This document shows, piece after piece, positions 1 through 6,995 of a DNA stretch of 14,443 bases. Location: assembly GCA_023430845.1 (NCBI GenBank), contig JAEYYJ010000324.1, forward strand, positions 1 through 14,443, given 5' to 3'. This DNA comes from Pseudomonadota bacterium. Its GTDB lineage: Bacteria > Pseudomonadota > Alphaproteobacteria > Rhizobiales > Hyphomicrobiaceae. The stretch's first letter is position 1. Each line of letters starts with the position of its first letter. Below the pieces are notes generated by a model. That model ran no database searches. It saw only the letters and a program-made list of their open reading frames with translations, and had not been told where the DNA came from. A program made the translations under genes and the position numbers.

Positions 1-552
1 ATCGTCGACGAGATCGATGAGGTTGCCACCAATCATGCGCTCGACGGGATCGCTCACCGCCAGATGAAGCTGACTGGCAAGATGGTCACGTAGAGAAATC
101 TCGCTTGTCAGGATAGATTCGAGATCGGCGTCTTCGCCACCGAGCATGGCAGGCTGGCGCGCACTCGACCAGGTGCTACCGGCCAGGAGCGCTGCAATGT
201 CCTGCGGGCTCTCCTCGGCGAAGGCGACGTCACGGTCCGCGTCGAGATCGTTGGCGGAGGCTGTCGTATCGGCGATCAGGTCGAGGCGCCCGGGGCCGGC
301 ATCATCACCATCGCCGAAATCGCCGTCGTCACCGGCGTCGCCGCTGTCCTTTTCGTAGGCGACCTCGGCGGCGCTGGCCGATGGCTCGTATTCCTCGTCG
401 CGCTCGAGCAGTGGATTGCGCTCGAGCTCGGCGTCGACGAACTCGTTCAGTTCAAGGTTGGAGAGCTGCAAAAGCTTGATCGCCTGCTGCAGCTGCGGCG
501 TCATGACGAGCTGCTGGCTCTGGCGGAGCTCTAGCTTCGTCGTAATCGCCAT
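1..552 (-). CDS. rpoN: RNA polymerase sigma-54 factor RpoN, N-terminal part (cut by the window edge)
   Basis: This is the first 184 codons of sigma-54, the alternative sigma factor that recognises -24/-12 promoters and needs AAA+ activators. It typically serves nitrogen, carbon and motility genes. The protein begins MAITTKLELRQSQQL and continues with the Gln/Leu-rich region I (TPQLQQAIKLLQLSNLEL, residues about 18-35), which binds activator and core polymerase. An acidic Asp/Gly-rich region II follows at about residues 55-105. The core-binding region starts near the edge (HLAVSDPVERMIGGNLIDLV). The ATG at 552 is preceded by a GGGGAAA purine stretch about 6 bases upstream. The gene sits 181 bases downstream of lptB in the same direction, the usual alphaproteobacterial and enterobacterial order. 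The rest of rpoN, and probably hpf and ptsN, lies beyond the left edge. Identification is secure; only the truncation limits the entry. Confidence 0.96.
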   Translation of the reverse strand, partial: MAITTKLELRQSQQLVMTPQLQQAIKLLQLSNLELNEFVDAELERNPLLERDEEYEPSASAAEVAYEKDSGDAGDDGDFGDGDDAGPGRLDLIADTTASANDLDADRDVAFAEESPQDIAALLAGSTWSSARQPAMLGGEDADLESILTSEISLRDHLASQLHLAVSDPVERMIGGNLIDLVDD

Positions 553-733
553 ACGAACTTTCCCCGACGCTACCTCGCGATGCCTCACACCGCGCAGGAA
601 ATCACTCGAACGCCGGCGGTCTTCGAACGCCGCCACGCGTGATCACTGAGGGCACTCTAGCTCAGAATCGTAAACAGCATTGCGCGATAAGCGGCCAATT
701 TGGCGGGCCGGGCGCTCCTATCTGAGGCAGCCG

Positions 734-1576
734 TTAACCGAACATGTCACCCAGATACACTCGCCGGACGTCCTCGTTGGCGATGATTTCGGACGGACTG
801 CCCTGAGTCAAAACCTGACCATCTGCAATGACATAGGCTCGATCGACGAGGCTCAGGGTCTCGCGGACGTTGTGATCGGTGATCAGTACCCCCAGGCCGC
901 GTTGCGTCAAGTGACGCACCAATTGCTGAATCTCGCCGACAGCAATGGGATCGATGCCGGCGAATGGTTCGTCCAGCAACATGAAGACGGGGCGCGAAGC
1001 CAGCGCCCGCGCGATCTCGCAGCGCCGCCGCTCGCCGCCCGAAAGGGCAATGGACGGACTTTTCCTGAGGCGGGTGATCCTGAACTCCTCCAGCAACTCG
1101 TCGAGCTGCTCTTTCCGCCGGCGCCGGTTGGGCTCGACGAGCTCGAGCACGGCCATGATGTTCTGCTCGACCGTCAGGCCTCGGAAGATCGAGGCCTCCT
1201 GCGGGAGATAGCCGATCCCGAGGCGGGCGCGGCGGTACATGGGCAGCCGGGTCACATTCTGACCGTTGATGGTGATGGTTCCGGCGTCCGCCGGCACCAG
1301 CCCCGTGATCATGTAGAAGACGGTCGTCTTGCCGGCGCCATTGGGGCCAAGGAGACCCACGGCCTCGCCACGGCGGACGGCCAGATCGACACCACGCACG
1401 ACGAGGCGCCGCTTGTAGGATTTGCGCACGCCGGCGGCCGTCAGCCAGCCGTCGTGGCCGTCGGGAGAAAATTGTGCCTCCTCCTCCTCCTGGTCCTCGT
1501 AGGTCTCATGATGGGCGCCATTGCTCTTCGCGCGTCGACCGAGGCCGATCCGCTGCAGCCAACCGTTTCGGGTCAT
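734..1576 (-). CDS. lptB: LPS export ABC transporter ATP-binding protein LptB
   Basis: This is the cytoplasmic ATPase of the LptB2FGC complex, which extracts lipopolysaccharide from the inner membrane and drives it along the LptA bridge. The 280-residue protein carries Walker A GPNGAGKTT (77-85), Q-loop Gln126, signature LSGGE (178-182), Walker B VFMLLDE (197-203) and switch His235. It ends in the family-typical VYLGDMFG. LptB is usually about 240 residues. Here about 40 extra residues precede the conserved core, which starts at GWLTAAGVRKSY (43-54). The extension is charged and contains an acidic run (EDQEEEE, 27-33). I saw no in-frame ATG, GTG or TTG at the core boundary, so the ATG at 1576 is chosen even though its ribosome site is weak. 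The start lies 22 bases after the lptC-lptA stop, so the two genes are probably cotranscribed. Function is certain; the exact N-terminus is less so. Confidence 0.96.
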   Translation of the reverse strand: MTRNGWLQRIGLGRRAKSNGAHHETYEDQEEEEAQFSPDGHDGWLTAAGVRKSYKRRLVVRGVDLAVRRGEAVGLLGPNGAGKTTVFYMITGLVPADAGTITINGQNVTRLPMYRRARLGIGYLPQEASIFRGLTVEQNIMAVLELVEPNRRRRKEQLDELLEEFRITRLRKSPSIALSGGERRRCEIARALASRPVFMLLDEPFAGIDPIAVGEIQQLVRHLTQRGLGVLITDHNVRETLSLVDRAYVIADGQVLTQGSPSEIIANEDVRRVYLGDMFG

Positions 1577-1598
1577 GGGCGCGCCTGCCGGCTGGAGG

Positions 1599-3671
1599 TC
1601 ATTGCGGGGCCCCCGTCGCAGGGGCCCGCGTGGTCGAGGACTGCCAGGATGATTGGCTCGGATTGCGCGATCCTGGTCCCGCGGGGGAGGGGGTAGCCTC
1701 AGGTGTAGCGGGTGCGGGAGCCGCATTGCGCTCGCGTCGAGAGGGGAGGCCCTTGGCATCCTTTGGGTAGAAAATGGCGCGCACGCGCCGTTTGGAGGTG
1801 CAGGTCTGCCCAGGGACGCAGGGCAGGGTGCTTTCCGCCGATGGCCCAGACGCAACGGTGTCAGCGCCACCGGTCTCAAAGCGCGTCCGCCCCGAGGTCA
1901 GATCCATGATGAGCTTCGAGCCTTCGACGACGTTTTTGCCCTGGTTCACGACGACGCGCCCGCCCACGGTTGCAAAGTTTCCGACCGGATCGAAGTCCGC
2001 CCAGTCGCCCGTCACCTTCTGGCCGTCCTTGCCGGTGACCACCACGCCATTGCGTGCCTCGATCTTCTTGAGGCTCGATGCGCCGCCGGCATCGGTGCCC
2101 TTGGGCGCGGCCGCAAGAAGGGACGTCTGCCCTTGGAAGTGTGCCATGAGGCTCGGCGTGCGGATCACGAACTCGCCCTGCTTGGCGACGACGTTACCCG
2201 TGAAGTGCGCGTTGCGACGTTGCTCGTCGAAGTCGAGTGCTGCCGCGTCGATGTCCATCGGCGCGCTCGGGTCCGTGCGGAAGGCACCGATCGCGCCTGT
2301 GTCGCTGGCTTCCGACGTCGATGAGCGTGAACGAGATGGGTTGGTTTCGGTACGGTAGAGAATGACGTTGATGCGCCCATTGCCGCGGGCGCTTTCGGCA
2401 GGGCTATCGAGGCGGGCGCGCCCGTTGGCACGGTCGACCGCGAGGCGCTCGCCGCGCAGAAGGTTCTTGCCCTGGTAGAGCACGACGGCGCCATCGAGCG
2501 TGATGCGGTCGGCCCTGTGATCGATCTCGGCCATGGCGCTGGTTGCGCGGCGATCGATGCCGGACGTCATGTCCACGGGGCCGGTGAGCGTCGTGCGCTG
2601 GGCTTCGGCGTCGTAGTGCAGCGTCGTCGCGGTGGCGCGGTCGTTGTCGCGTGTCATCTCGACGCCGCCGCGCGCCTTGAGGTCCGTCAGGCGTGAGCCT
2701 TCGCCGCCCGCAGCCGACTTGGCATCTGCGCCACCCGGCAGTGCGGCGCGGCCTGCATAGATTGCATCGAGTTCTGGAGCGAGCAGCGTTGCCGTGCCTT
2801 GCCGGGCAACGACATTGGTGCGGAACTGGGCTGTGCGCTTTTCATCGTCGACCGTGAGCTTGTCGGATGTGATGTCGACGGGCTCGTTGGACGAAAAGCT
2901 CGGACCGAGCGAAGTGCTCGCAGGCTTTTCTTTCTTTGCAGCAGCATAGGCCGATGGAGGTGGCGGCGTCATGCGCACGGCGACATCGCCGGTGAATGTC
3001 GCGACGCGGCGTTGCGTTGCCATCTCCATGGCCTTCGCGCGGATGCTTCCCGATGTCGACGTTGCGGTGATGGGTTCGTTCGAGACGATGCGGTTTTCTT
3101 TCGTGTAGACGGTCGCCGAGGTCAGCTTCGCCGTCATGCCATCGGTCGACTTGACGTCGATCTGTTCGTGCAGCTCGAGCACGCCCGTTTCCTGATCGTA
3201 CGTGCCACGCGTTGCGGTGAGGTCGATCTGGGTGCCGCTCAACTGCATAAGCTCGCCCTCGATGGCGGTGAGCTTGACGAGCTTCTGCGAGAGAAGATCC
3301 GTCTCGGCCGAGCGCGCGCGGACGGCATGACGCGAGCCATCCTTGCCGGCGCCGGCATACTTCGGGTTGGCCATCATGAGATGGTCATTCGAGATGCGTA
3401 CGGTCTCGAGCGTGACGCCGCTCGCTCTGAGCGTGGTGAGGCGCCACGTCGTAAGGCCATAGATTCCGAGTACGCCGAAAGCGAAAGCCGGAAGAGCGAA
3501 CCGCAACGTGCGGACCATGATGCTGTGACGTCGCGCGACGGCGAACGCGCGCGTACGATCGAGGCCAGACACGTGATCTGCCCCGTTCTCCGGCCCGCCG
3601 CGTCCCATTCCGCTCGGCGCAGAGCCGCCCGGCCGGTCACGCACCCGGCGTGGATCGATCGTCGTCGCCAT
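1599..3671 (-). CDS. Fused LPS transport protein: LptC domain plus two LptA/OstA domains
   Basis: A 690-residue protein that appears to join the inner-membrane LptC subunit with periplasmic LptA. A basic, Gly-rich cytoplasmic tail (1-50) leads to one membrane helix (about 54-74, ALPAFAFGVLGIYGL) and an LptC-type beta domain (about 75-235). Two OstA/LptA-like units follow (about 262-440 and 468-635). They share matching motifs: FRTNVVARQG and FTGNVVAKQG, LKARGGV and IEARNGV, VVLYQGKNLLRGERL and VVVNQGKNVVEGSKL. Two cysteines (C618, C624) lie near the end of the second unit, and a Pro/Ala/Ser-rich tail closes the protein. LptC is normally about 190-220 residues and LptA about 170-250, so the length fits LptC+LptA+LptA in one open frame without interruption. 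The ATG at 3671 is preferred because GGGTAAGC precedes it and the conserved DRTRAFAVARRHS segment before the helix is kept. An ATG at 3725 is possible. lptB follows directly. Confidence 0.85.
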   Translation of the reverse strand: MATTIDPRRVRDRPGGSAPSGMGRGGPENGADHVSGLDRTRAFAVARRHSIMVRTLRFALPAFAFGVLGIYGLTTWRLTTLRASGVTLETVRISNDHLMMANPKYAGAGKDGSRHAVRARSAETDLLSQKLVKLTAIEGELMQLSGTQIDLTATRGTYDQETGVLELHEQIDVKSTDGMTAKLTSATVYTKENRIVSNEPITATSTSGSIRAKAMEMATQRRVATFTGDVAVRMTPPPPSAYAAAKKEKPASTSLGPSFSSNEPVDITSDKLTVDDEKRTAQFRTNVVARQGTATLLAPELDAIYAGRAALPGGADAKSAAGGEGSRLTDLKARGGVEMTRDNDRATATTLHYDAEAQRTTLTGPVDMTSGIDRRATSAMAEIDHRADRITLDGAVVLYQGKNLLRGERLAVDRANGRARLDSPAESARGNGRINVILYRTETNPSRSRSSTSEASDTGAIGAFRTDPSAPMDIDAAALDFDEQRRNAHFTGNVVAKQGEFVIRTPSLMAHFQGQTSLLAAAPKGTDAGGASSLKKIEARNGVVVTGKDGQKVTGDWADFDPVGNFATVGGRVVVNQGKNVVEGSKLIMDLTSGRTRFETGGADTVASGPSAESTLPCVPGQTCTSKRRVRAIFYPKDAKGLPSRRERNAAPAPATPEATPSPAGPGSRNPSQSSWQSSTTRAPATGAPQ

Positions 3672-3747
3672 GCTTACCCGCTGATGCGCCGGCTCCAGCC
3701 TGTCGAAGCAGCGCGTCCGATGCATTCACTGGCTGTGAATCTGGGAG

Positions 3748-3776
3748 ATAATGGGACCGCTCGCAAGTTGTTACAA
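3748..3776 (-). promoter_or_regulatory. Candidate sigma-70-type promoter of the lptC/A-lptB genes
   Basis: On the minus strand a -35 box TTGTAA (3771-3776) and a -10 box CATTAT (3748-3753) are separated by exactly 17 bases. They lie in the gap between the rnd stop and the lptC-lptA start. Transcription would begin near 3741, giving a leader of about 70 bases to the ATG at 3671. The boxes match the consensus moderately (4/6 and 4/6). Only inspection supports this. Confidence 0.4.
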
Positions 3777-3801
3777 CGAAAGCGGAATAACCCACAGTCT
3801 T

Positions 3802-4428
3802 TCAATGGCTGAAAATATCAGTGTCCTCGAAGCCGGCGAGATCGAGCTTCGCCCGGGTCGGGAGAAACGAGAAGCAGGCCTCCGCGAGGACCGTGCGGTC
3901 CTGTCGAGCCAGCATGGCATCGAGCACTTTCTTGAGTTCATGGAGGTGGAGGACATCCGCGGCAGCGTAGGCCAGTTGCTGAGGGCTTAGCGTGGTCGCC
4001 GCCCAATCCGAGCTCTGCTGCTGCTTCGAAAGCTCGACGCCGAGCAATTCACTACAAAGATCCTTGAGCCCATGGCGGTCGGTATAGGTGCGCACGAGCT
4101 TCGATGCGATTTTCGTGCAGTAGATGGGGCCCGTAACGACGCCGAGATACTGCTCCAGCACCGCCACATCGAAGCGGGCATAGTGGAAGATCTTCGTGAT
4201 CCGCGGATCCGTAAGCAGCGTCTTGAGGCGCGGAGCGGACCAGTCCTTGTCATCGAACTGCACAAGATGGGCCGTGCCGTCACCGGCCGAAAGTTGCACG
4301 AGGCAGAGACGATCGCGGTGCGGCTTCAGGCCGAGCGTCTCGGTGTCGATCGCCACGGCGCCCGAGAACGTGAGCCCCGCGGGGAGATCGCCGCGATGAA
4401 GGTGGATCCGGTCTGCAGACATGGCCAT
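3802..4428 (-). CDS. rnd: Short-form ribonuclease D (DEDDy 3'-5' exoribonuclease)
   Basis: A 208-residue protein made of a single 3'-5' exonuclease domain that would trim 3' ends of structured RNAs such as tRNA precursors. The DEDDy metal-binding set is visible: Asp28 and Glu30 in VAIDTET, Asp87 in HYARFDVAV, and Tyr154 with Asp158 in YAAADVLHLHEL. E. coli RNase D is about 375 residues with C-terminal HRDC domains. This protein stops after the nuclease domain, as in many alphaproteobacterial homologues, so it is not a truncation. Two nearby ATGs compete: 4428, with GGAA only 4 bases away, and 4422, 10 bases from the same GGAA. The longer form is given. The gene runs towards lptC-lptA with a 130-base gap that holds a candidate promoter, and is divergent from the DUF465 gene. 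Confidence 0.92.
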   Translation of the reverse strand: MAMSADRIHLHRGDLPAGLTFSGAVAIDTETLGLKPHRDRLCLVQLSAGDGTAHLVQFDDKDWSAPRLKTLLTDPRITKIFHYARFDVAVLEQYLGVVTGPIYCTKIASKLVRTYTDRHGLKDLCSELLGVELSKQQQSSDWAATTLSPQQLAYAAADVLHLHELKKVLDAMLARQDRTVLAEACFSFLPTRAKLDLAGFEDTDIFSH

Positions 4429-4618
4429 TCAGTTCCGTGAGTTGGACTGCGCAAGATTTTGTACAGGTTGTAGAAAGTATCTAAGCAATACGTGCATAAC
4501 ACTTCAGCGTTAATTCGCCATCCTCACGTGGTTTTGCACCAGTTGACGCCGCCCTGGTTGGACAACGACCGCGTTCCGTGGCAAACTTTCAACTGTCAAC
4601 TCGTACACGGAGGGCCTG

Positions 4619-4795
4619 ATGGCGCTACACGCACATCTCGCAGAGCTTTCTGAGAAGCACAAGCTTCTAGACCGCCGGATCGAGGAAGAGATGAGCAGGC
4701 CGGGCTCCACTGATGTGGAGATCACCCGCCTCAAGCTCGAAAAACTGAAACTCAAGGATGAAATTAGCCGACTGAGCTCAAAGGCCAGTCACTAG
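4619..4795 (+). CDS. YdcH/DUF465-family small protein
   Basis: A 58-residue protein, the only convincing plus-strand gene here. It starts MALHAHLAELSEKHKLLDRR and ends in LKDEISRLSSKASH. The pattern (xLxxKHxxLDxxI..E......D...I..LKxxKLxLKDEI) is that of the YdcH/DUF465 family, short alpha-helical hairpins of unknown function that are common in Proteobacteria. Heptad-like Leu/Lys spacing suggests a coiled coil. The ATG at 4619 has a strong Shine-Dalgarno, GGAGG at 4609-4613, 5 bases upstream. The gene stands alone: 190 bases separate it from the divergent rnd gene, and hairpins follow its stop. Members of this family often occur as adjacent pairs in alphaproteobacteria, but no second copy is visible here. 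No molecular function is assigned. Confidence 0.88.
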   Translation: MALHAHLAELSEKHKLLDRRIEEEMSRPGSTDVEITRLKLEKLKLKDEISRLSSKASH

Positions 4796-4816
4796 GCAGC
4801 CCGCTGAAGCGGGAAG

Positions 4817-4842
4817 GCCTGCGGCACCCCATTGCTGCAGGC
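4817..4842 (+). terminator. Hairpin downstream of the DUF465 gene, possible terminator
   Basis: GCCTGCGGCA at 4817-4826 pairs with TGCTGCAGGC at 4833-4842 in a 10-base stem with one G-T wobble and a 6-base loop. It begins 21 bases after the DUF465 stop at 4795. No T-run follows, so a rho-independent role is only plausible. A smaller hairpin, CCCGC-TGAA-GCGGG, lies just before it at 4800-4813. Confidence 0.4.
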
Positions 4843-4944
4843 GCGCTGTAGATCGTGCGCTATTGTCAGAAGACGTGCCTGATGGCGCGTGTTTGGCACT
4901 GGTCGCGATCAGCGGATTGATGCTTCCCGCAACTTCGACCTGAC

Positions 4945-4977
4945 AGCCTTTCCGGGGCATCGAGCGCCGGGAAGGCT
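4945..4977 (-). terminator. Hairpin after the HAD gene, possible (bidirectional) terminator
   Basis: AGCCTTTCCGG (4945-4955) pairs with CCGGGAAGGCT (4967-4977), an 11-base stem with one wobble and an 11-base loop. It starts 3 bases beyond the stop codon of the HAD gene (4981-4983). On the plus strand it is followed by CTCTTTC and could also stop transcripts from the DUF465 gene. No clear T-run follows on the minus strand. Confidence 0.5.
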
Positions 4978-4980
4978 CTT

Positions 4981-5706
4981 TCAGTTGCCGCTGAAGTCGA
5001 CGGCGTGAGCTGCGGCGAGTGCCGCCATGCTCTCGAACCGGAAGTCGGTTTTCGGCATGCTACCGGGCGGTTGCGTCGCGCCAAATCCTTCATCGCCATG
5101 CCGGCGATGAATCCAGCACGATGCGAGGCCTATGCTCTTGGCCGGTACATGATCGTGGAAGAGGCTTTCCGCGACATGGAGGATTGTCGAGGCCTCGATC
5201 CCCCGCGCGCCGAGGTCATCGAGCATGTACTCGAAGTTTCGCGCGGCCGGCTTGTACGATCCGATGTCGGCGGCCGTGTAGATGGCATCGAACGCGACGC
5301 CGAGGCGTGCATTGGAGTGCGCGAAGCTCTCGTTGTCGACATTCGAGAGGATCACGAGCTTGAAGTGCTGCTTGAGGTAGTGAAGGGCGTCGGCCGAATC
5401 CGGAAATGCGGGCCAGTCCGCGATGGAGCGGCCATACGTCAGGCACTCCGGCCAGCTCACCGAGAGGCCCCAGTGCTCGGCGAGCCGCTTGTAGACGACA
5501 GCGAGAAGCTCCGAGTAGGGTTTGGTGGGGGTTGCGAGTTGCTGCATCGCCTCGATGCGGCTGTGCGCCTCGAGGATCTGGTTCCGCGTCGGGGTGGGCT
5601 GCAAGCGCTCAGTCAGCGGTGAGAGCGCAGCGATCATGCCACTTTCCCAGTCGATGAGCGTTCCATAGCAGTCGAAGGTCAGGACTTTGAAATCCGAGAG
5701 TTTCAC
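4981..5706 (-). CDS. HAD-superfamily hydrolase, haloacid dehalogenase type II-like
   Basis: A 241-residue protein of the haloacid dehalogenase superfamily. Motif I is DCYGT (12-16), with nucleophile Asp12 and Tyr14 where phosphatases have a second Asp, which is the type II haloacid dehalogenase pattern. Motif II is LSNVDN (Ser121, Asn122), the motif III Lys is Lys152 in SYKPA, and the acidic end is HVAESLFHDHVPA (Asp185). Classical L-2-haloacid dehalogenases have an SSNAWD-type motif at the last position. It is replaced here, so the true substrate is unknown and the name should not be read as proof of dehalogenation. GTG at 5706 is chosen because GGGAG stands 6 bases upstream. A TTG at 5730 is in frame, but that longer form would place the Shine-Dalgarno inside the coding region. 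It is transcribed alone or as the tail of the sigma module; a 123-base gap precedes it. Confidence 0.85.
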   Translation of the reverse strand: MKLSDFKVLTFDCYGTLIDWESGMIAALSPLTERLQPTPTRNQILEAHSRIEAMQQLATPTKPYSELLAVVYKRLAEHWGLSVSWPECLTYGRSIADWPAFPDSADALHYLKQHFKLVILSNVDNESFAHSNARLGVAFDAIYTAADIGSYKPAARNFEYMLDDLGARGIEASTILHVAESLFHDHVPAKSIGLASCWIHRRHGDEGFGATQPPGSMPKTDFRFESMAALAAAHAVDFSGN

Positions 5707-5829
5707 GGCGCTCTCCCGCGGCACTACCAATATCCGGCCTGTCGGTGAGCCTGGAGCGCAGAATTGTCAAGCGGGGCGCACGGTAGGCCCAGGCGCGCGC
5801 ATCGAGGTGCAATCTAAGCTGCCGCGGTC

Positions 5830-6384
5830 TCAGTTCCGGGCAGGCGCCATTTCCTTCTGCGGCCGCTTATCGTCCTCGGCGCGCATACCGCGCCAGAAAG
5901 CGCGTCGCCGCGTGCGGTCATCCTCCTCCCAGCGAGCGAAAGCGGCGCGCTCCTGGGGGGTGAGTTGCTGGGCAATGGCTTGGATAACGTCGAGCGCGCG
6001 CAGGCGCATTTCCTGCTCGGCATCAAACAGGCGTTTCTGCGCAACCGCATAGCCCGCTGCGTCGAAGGGCTCCGTCAGAAGGATTTTCCGCGTCTCGTCA
6101 CGCGCGGCATGAACTGTCTGGCGCAGGGGCCGGATCGCGTTGCGATCTCCTTCCACGGCTTTCCAGACCTCCTGACGTCTCTCCTTCGGCAATGTGACGG
6201 CAAAACCATAGAGCTGGGCGTTCGACGAAGAGCCGAGAGCCGGCACTGCCGCGTGCATCGACTGCCAGCGCGAGGCAATGGCACCAATAACCAGGCCGTT
6301 GATGAGCAGAGAGATGACGAGCACGGCAAGCAGCCATTTCGGCACGCGCCGTACGACCCGCGTCTCTCGCGGCCTCAGGATCAT
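5830..6384 (-). CDS. Membrane-anchored periplasmic sensor of the heavy-metal resistance/CpxP-like type
   Basis: A 184-residue protein with a short basic cytoplasmic start, one membrane helix (about 17-37, WLLAVLVISLLINGLVIGAI) and a helical, Arg/Glu-rich periplasmic part. It carries the LTPQERAAF segment (141-149) typical of CpxP/Spy and the related Metal_resist (CnrX-like) proteins. Its ATG overlaps the preceding gene's TGA as ATGA (6381-6384), so the two are translationally coupled. Placed after an ECF sigma gene and its anti-sigma candidate, it would be the signal-receiving subunit, as CnrX is in CnrYXH. Only two His residues (44 and 92) and no Cys lie in the periplasmic part, so binding of a soft metal like that of CnrX is doubtful and it may sense misfolded protein or another envelope cue. 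Family assignment is fair; the ligand is unknown. Confidence 0.72.
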   Translation of the reverse strand: MILRPRETRVVRRVPKWLLAVLVISLLINGLVIGAIASRWQSMHAAVPALGSSSNAQLYGFAVTLPKERRQEVWKAVEGDRNAIRPLRQTVHAARDETRKILLTEPFDAAGYAVAQKRLFDAEQEMRLRALDVIQAIAQQLTPQERAAFARWEEDDRTRRRAFWRGMRAEDDKRPQKEMAPARN

Positions 6385-6995
6385 AGGAACTCCTCCTCGA
6401 TCATCTCGAGAAGTCCTTCGCCGTTCAGGAAGGCGATCGCCTGGGAGGCGCTGACGTCGCCGGTCGTGGCTTCGGCGACGATCTGGGAGACGCTCGACGG
6501 CACGAGATCCGCCACGCCGACGAAGAGACCAAGCATGAGCGAAGCGGCCAGAAGCGCCGCCGTCCGCCAACCCCCCGATACGCGTTCACGACGCGGCATC
6601 GATCCGGCAAGTGCCGCCGCCTGCTCGGTCATGCGCGAACTCTCGCCGGTGCGCGGCCATGCGATGACCACGCCCGAGGTGTTTCCCGAAGGACCATGAT
6701 GCTGATCCGCTCCGTGCTCGGTGCGCATCGGCTGTCCGGGGGCGGTATTGGCGACCGCAGCGGCGATACGATCCGCAAGCGCGCGCGTGTCGCCGACCGG
6801 CGGGCCGGCAGCTTTCGTGAGGACGGCATCGAGGGCCTTGGCCTCACGCAGCAACCGTGCCGCATCGGCATCGGCCGCTGCAAGGCTCATGAGCTGCCCG
6901 CGCCTCTCCGCCGGCCAGCGGGCCGGATTGCCGCCGAACGTGTCGAGCACGTTCTCGAATGCCGTAAGCTCGGCCAGCCTCTTCTCGCTCGTCAT
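6381..6995 (-). CDS. Probable anti-sigma factor, single-pass membrane protein
   Basis: A 204-residue protein placed directly after an ECF sigma factor. Its N-terminal cytoplasmic part (about 8-62) has the conserved pattern LDTFGGNPARWPAERR followed by a helix with LLREAKALDAVL. I recognise this from uncharacterised alphaproteobacterial proteins encoded next to ECF sigma genes, some of them mislabelled as dihydroorotate dehydrogenase. A variable linker (65-140) precedes one membrane helix (about 143-163) and a roughly 40-residue periplasmic tail ending EGLLEMIEEEFL. The topology (cytoplasmic domain, one helix, periplasmic tail) is that of an anti-sigma factor such as CnrY or RseA. The gene begins 41 bases after the sigma stop, and its end overlaps the sensor gene by ATGA. 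The function is inferred from position and topology, as no classical ZAS zinc motif is present. Confidence 0.7.
   Translation of the reverse strand: MTSEKRLAELTAFENVLDTFGGNPARWPAERRGQLMSLAAADADAARLLREAKALDAVLTKAAGPPVGDTRALADRIAAAVANTAPGQPMRTEHGADQHHGPSGNTSGVVIAWPRTGESSRMTEQAAALAGSMPRRERVSGGWRTAALLAASLMLGLFVGVADLVPSSVSQIVAEATTGDVSASQAIAFLNGEGLLEMIEEEFL

Noticed and set aside
3672-3725. ATG at 3725 as start of the lptC-lptA fusion
   Set aside because: It lacks a ribosome site and lies only about 15 bases after the predicted transcription start. The ATG at 3671 has a better upstream sequence.
2799-3812. 337-codon plus-strand open frame opposite the lptC-lptA fusion gene
   Set aside because: It is a shadow of the minus-strand gene in GC-rich DNA. 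The protein has no recognisable domain and is rich in Arg, and the minus-strand frame carries clear LptC/LptA motifs.
4796-4980. Possible non-coding RNA gene between the DUF465 and HAD genes because of several hairpins
   Set aside because: The hairpins are adequately explained as ends of the two converging transcripts. No promoter or known RNA family pattern was seen.
5707-5730. TTG start extending the HAD protein by eight residues
   Set aside because: The GGGAGAG ribosome site lies inside this extension and is ideally spaced for the GTG at 5706.
5765-5770. Perfect TTGACA -35 box upstream of the HAD gene on the minus strand
   Set aside because: At 16-18 bases downstream only GC-rich sequence (CACCGA) is found, so no acceptable -10 box accompanies it.
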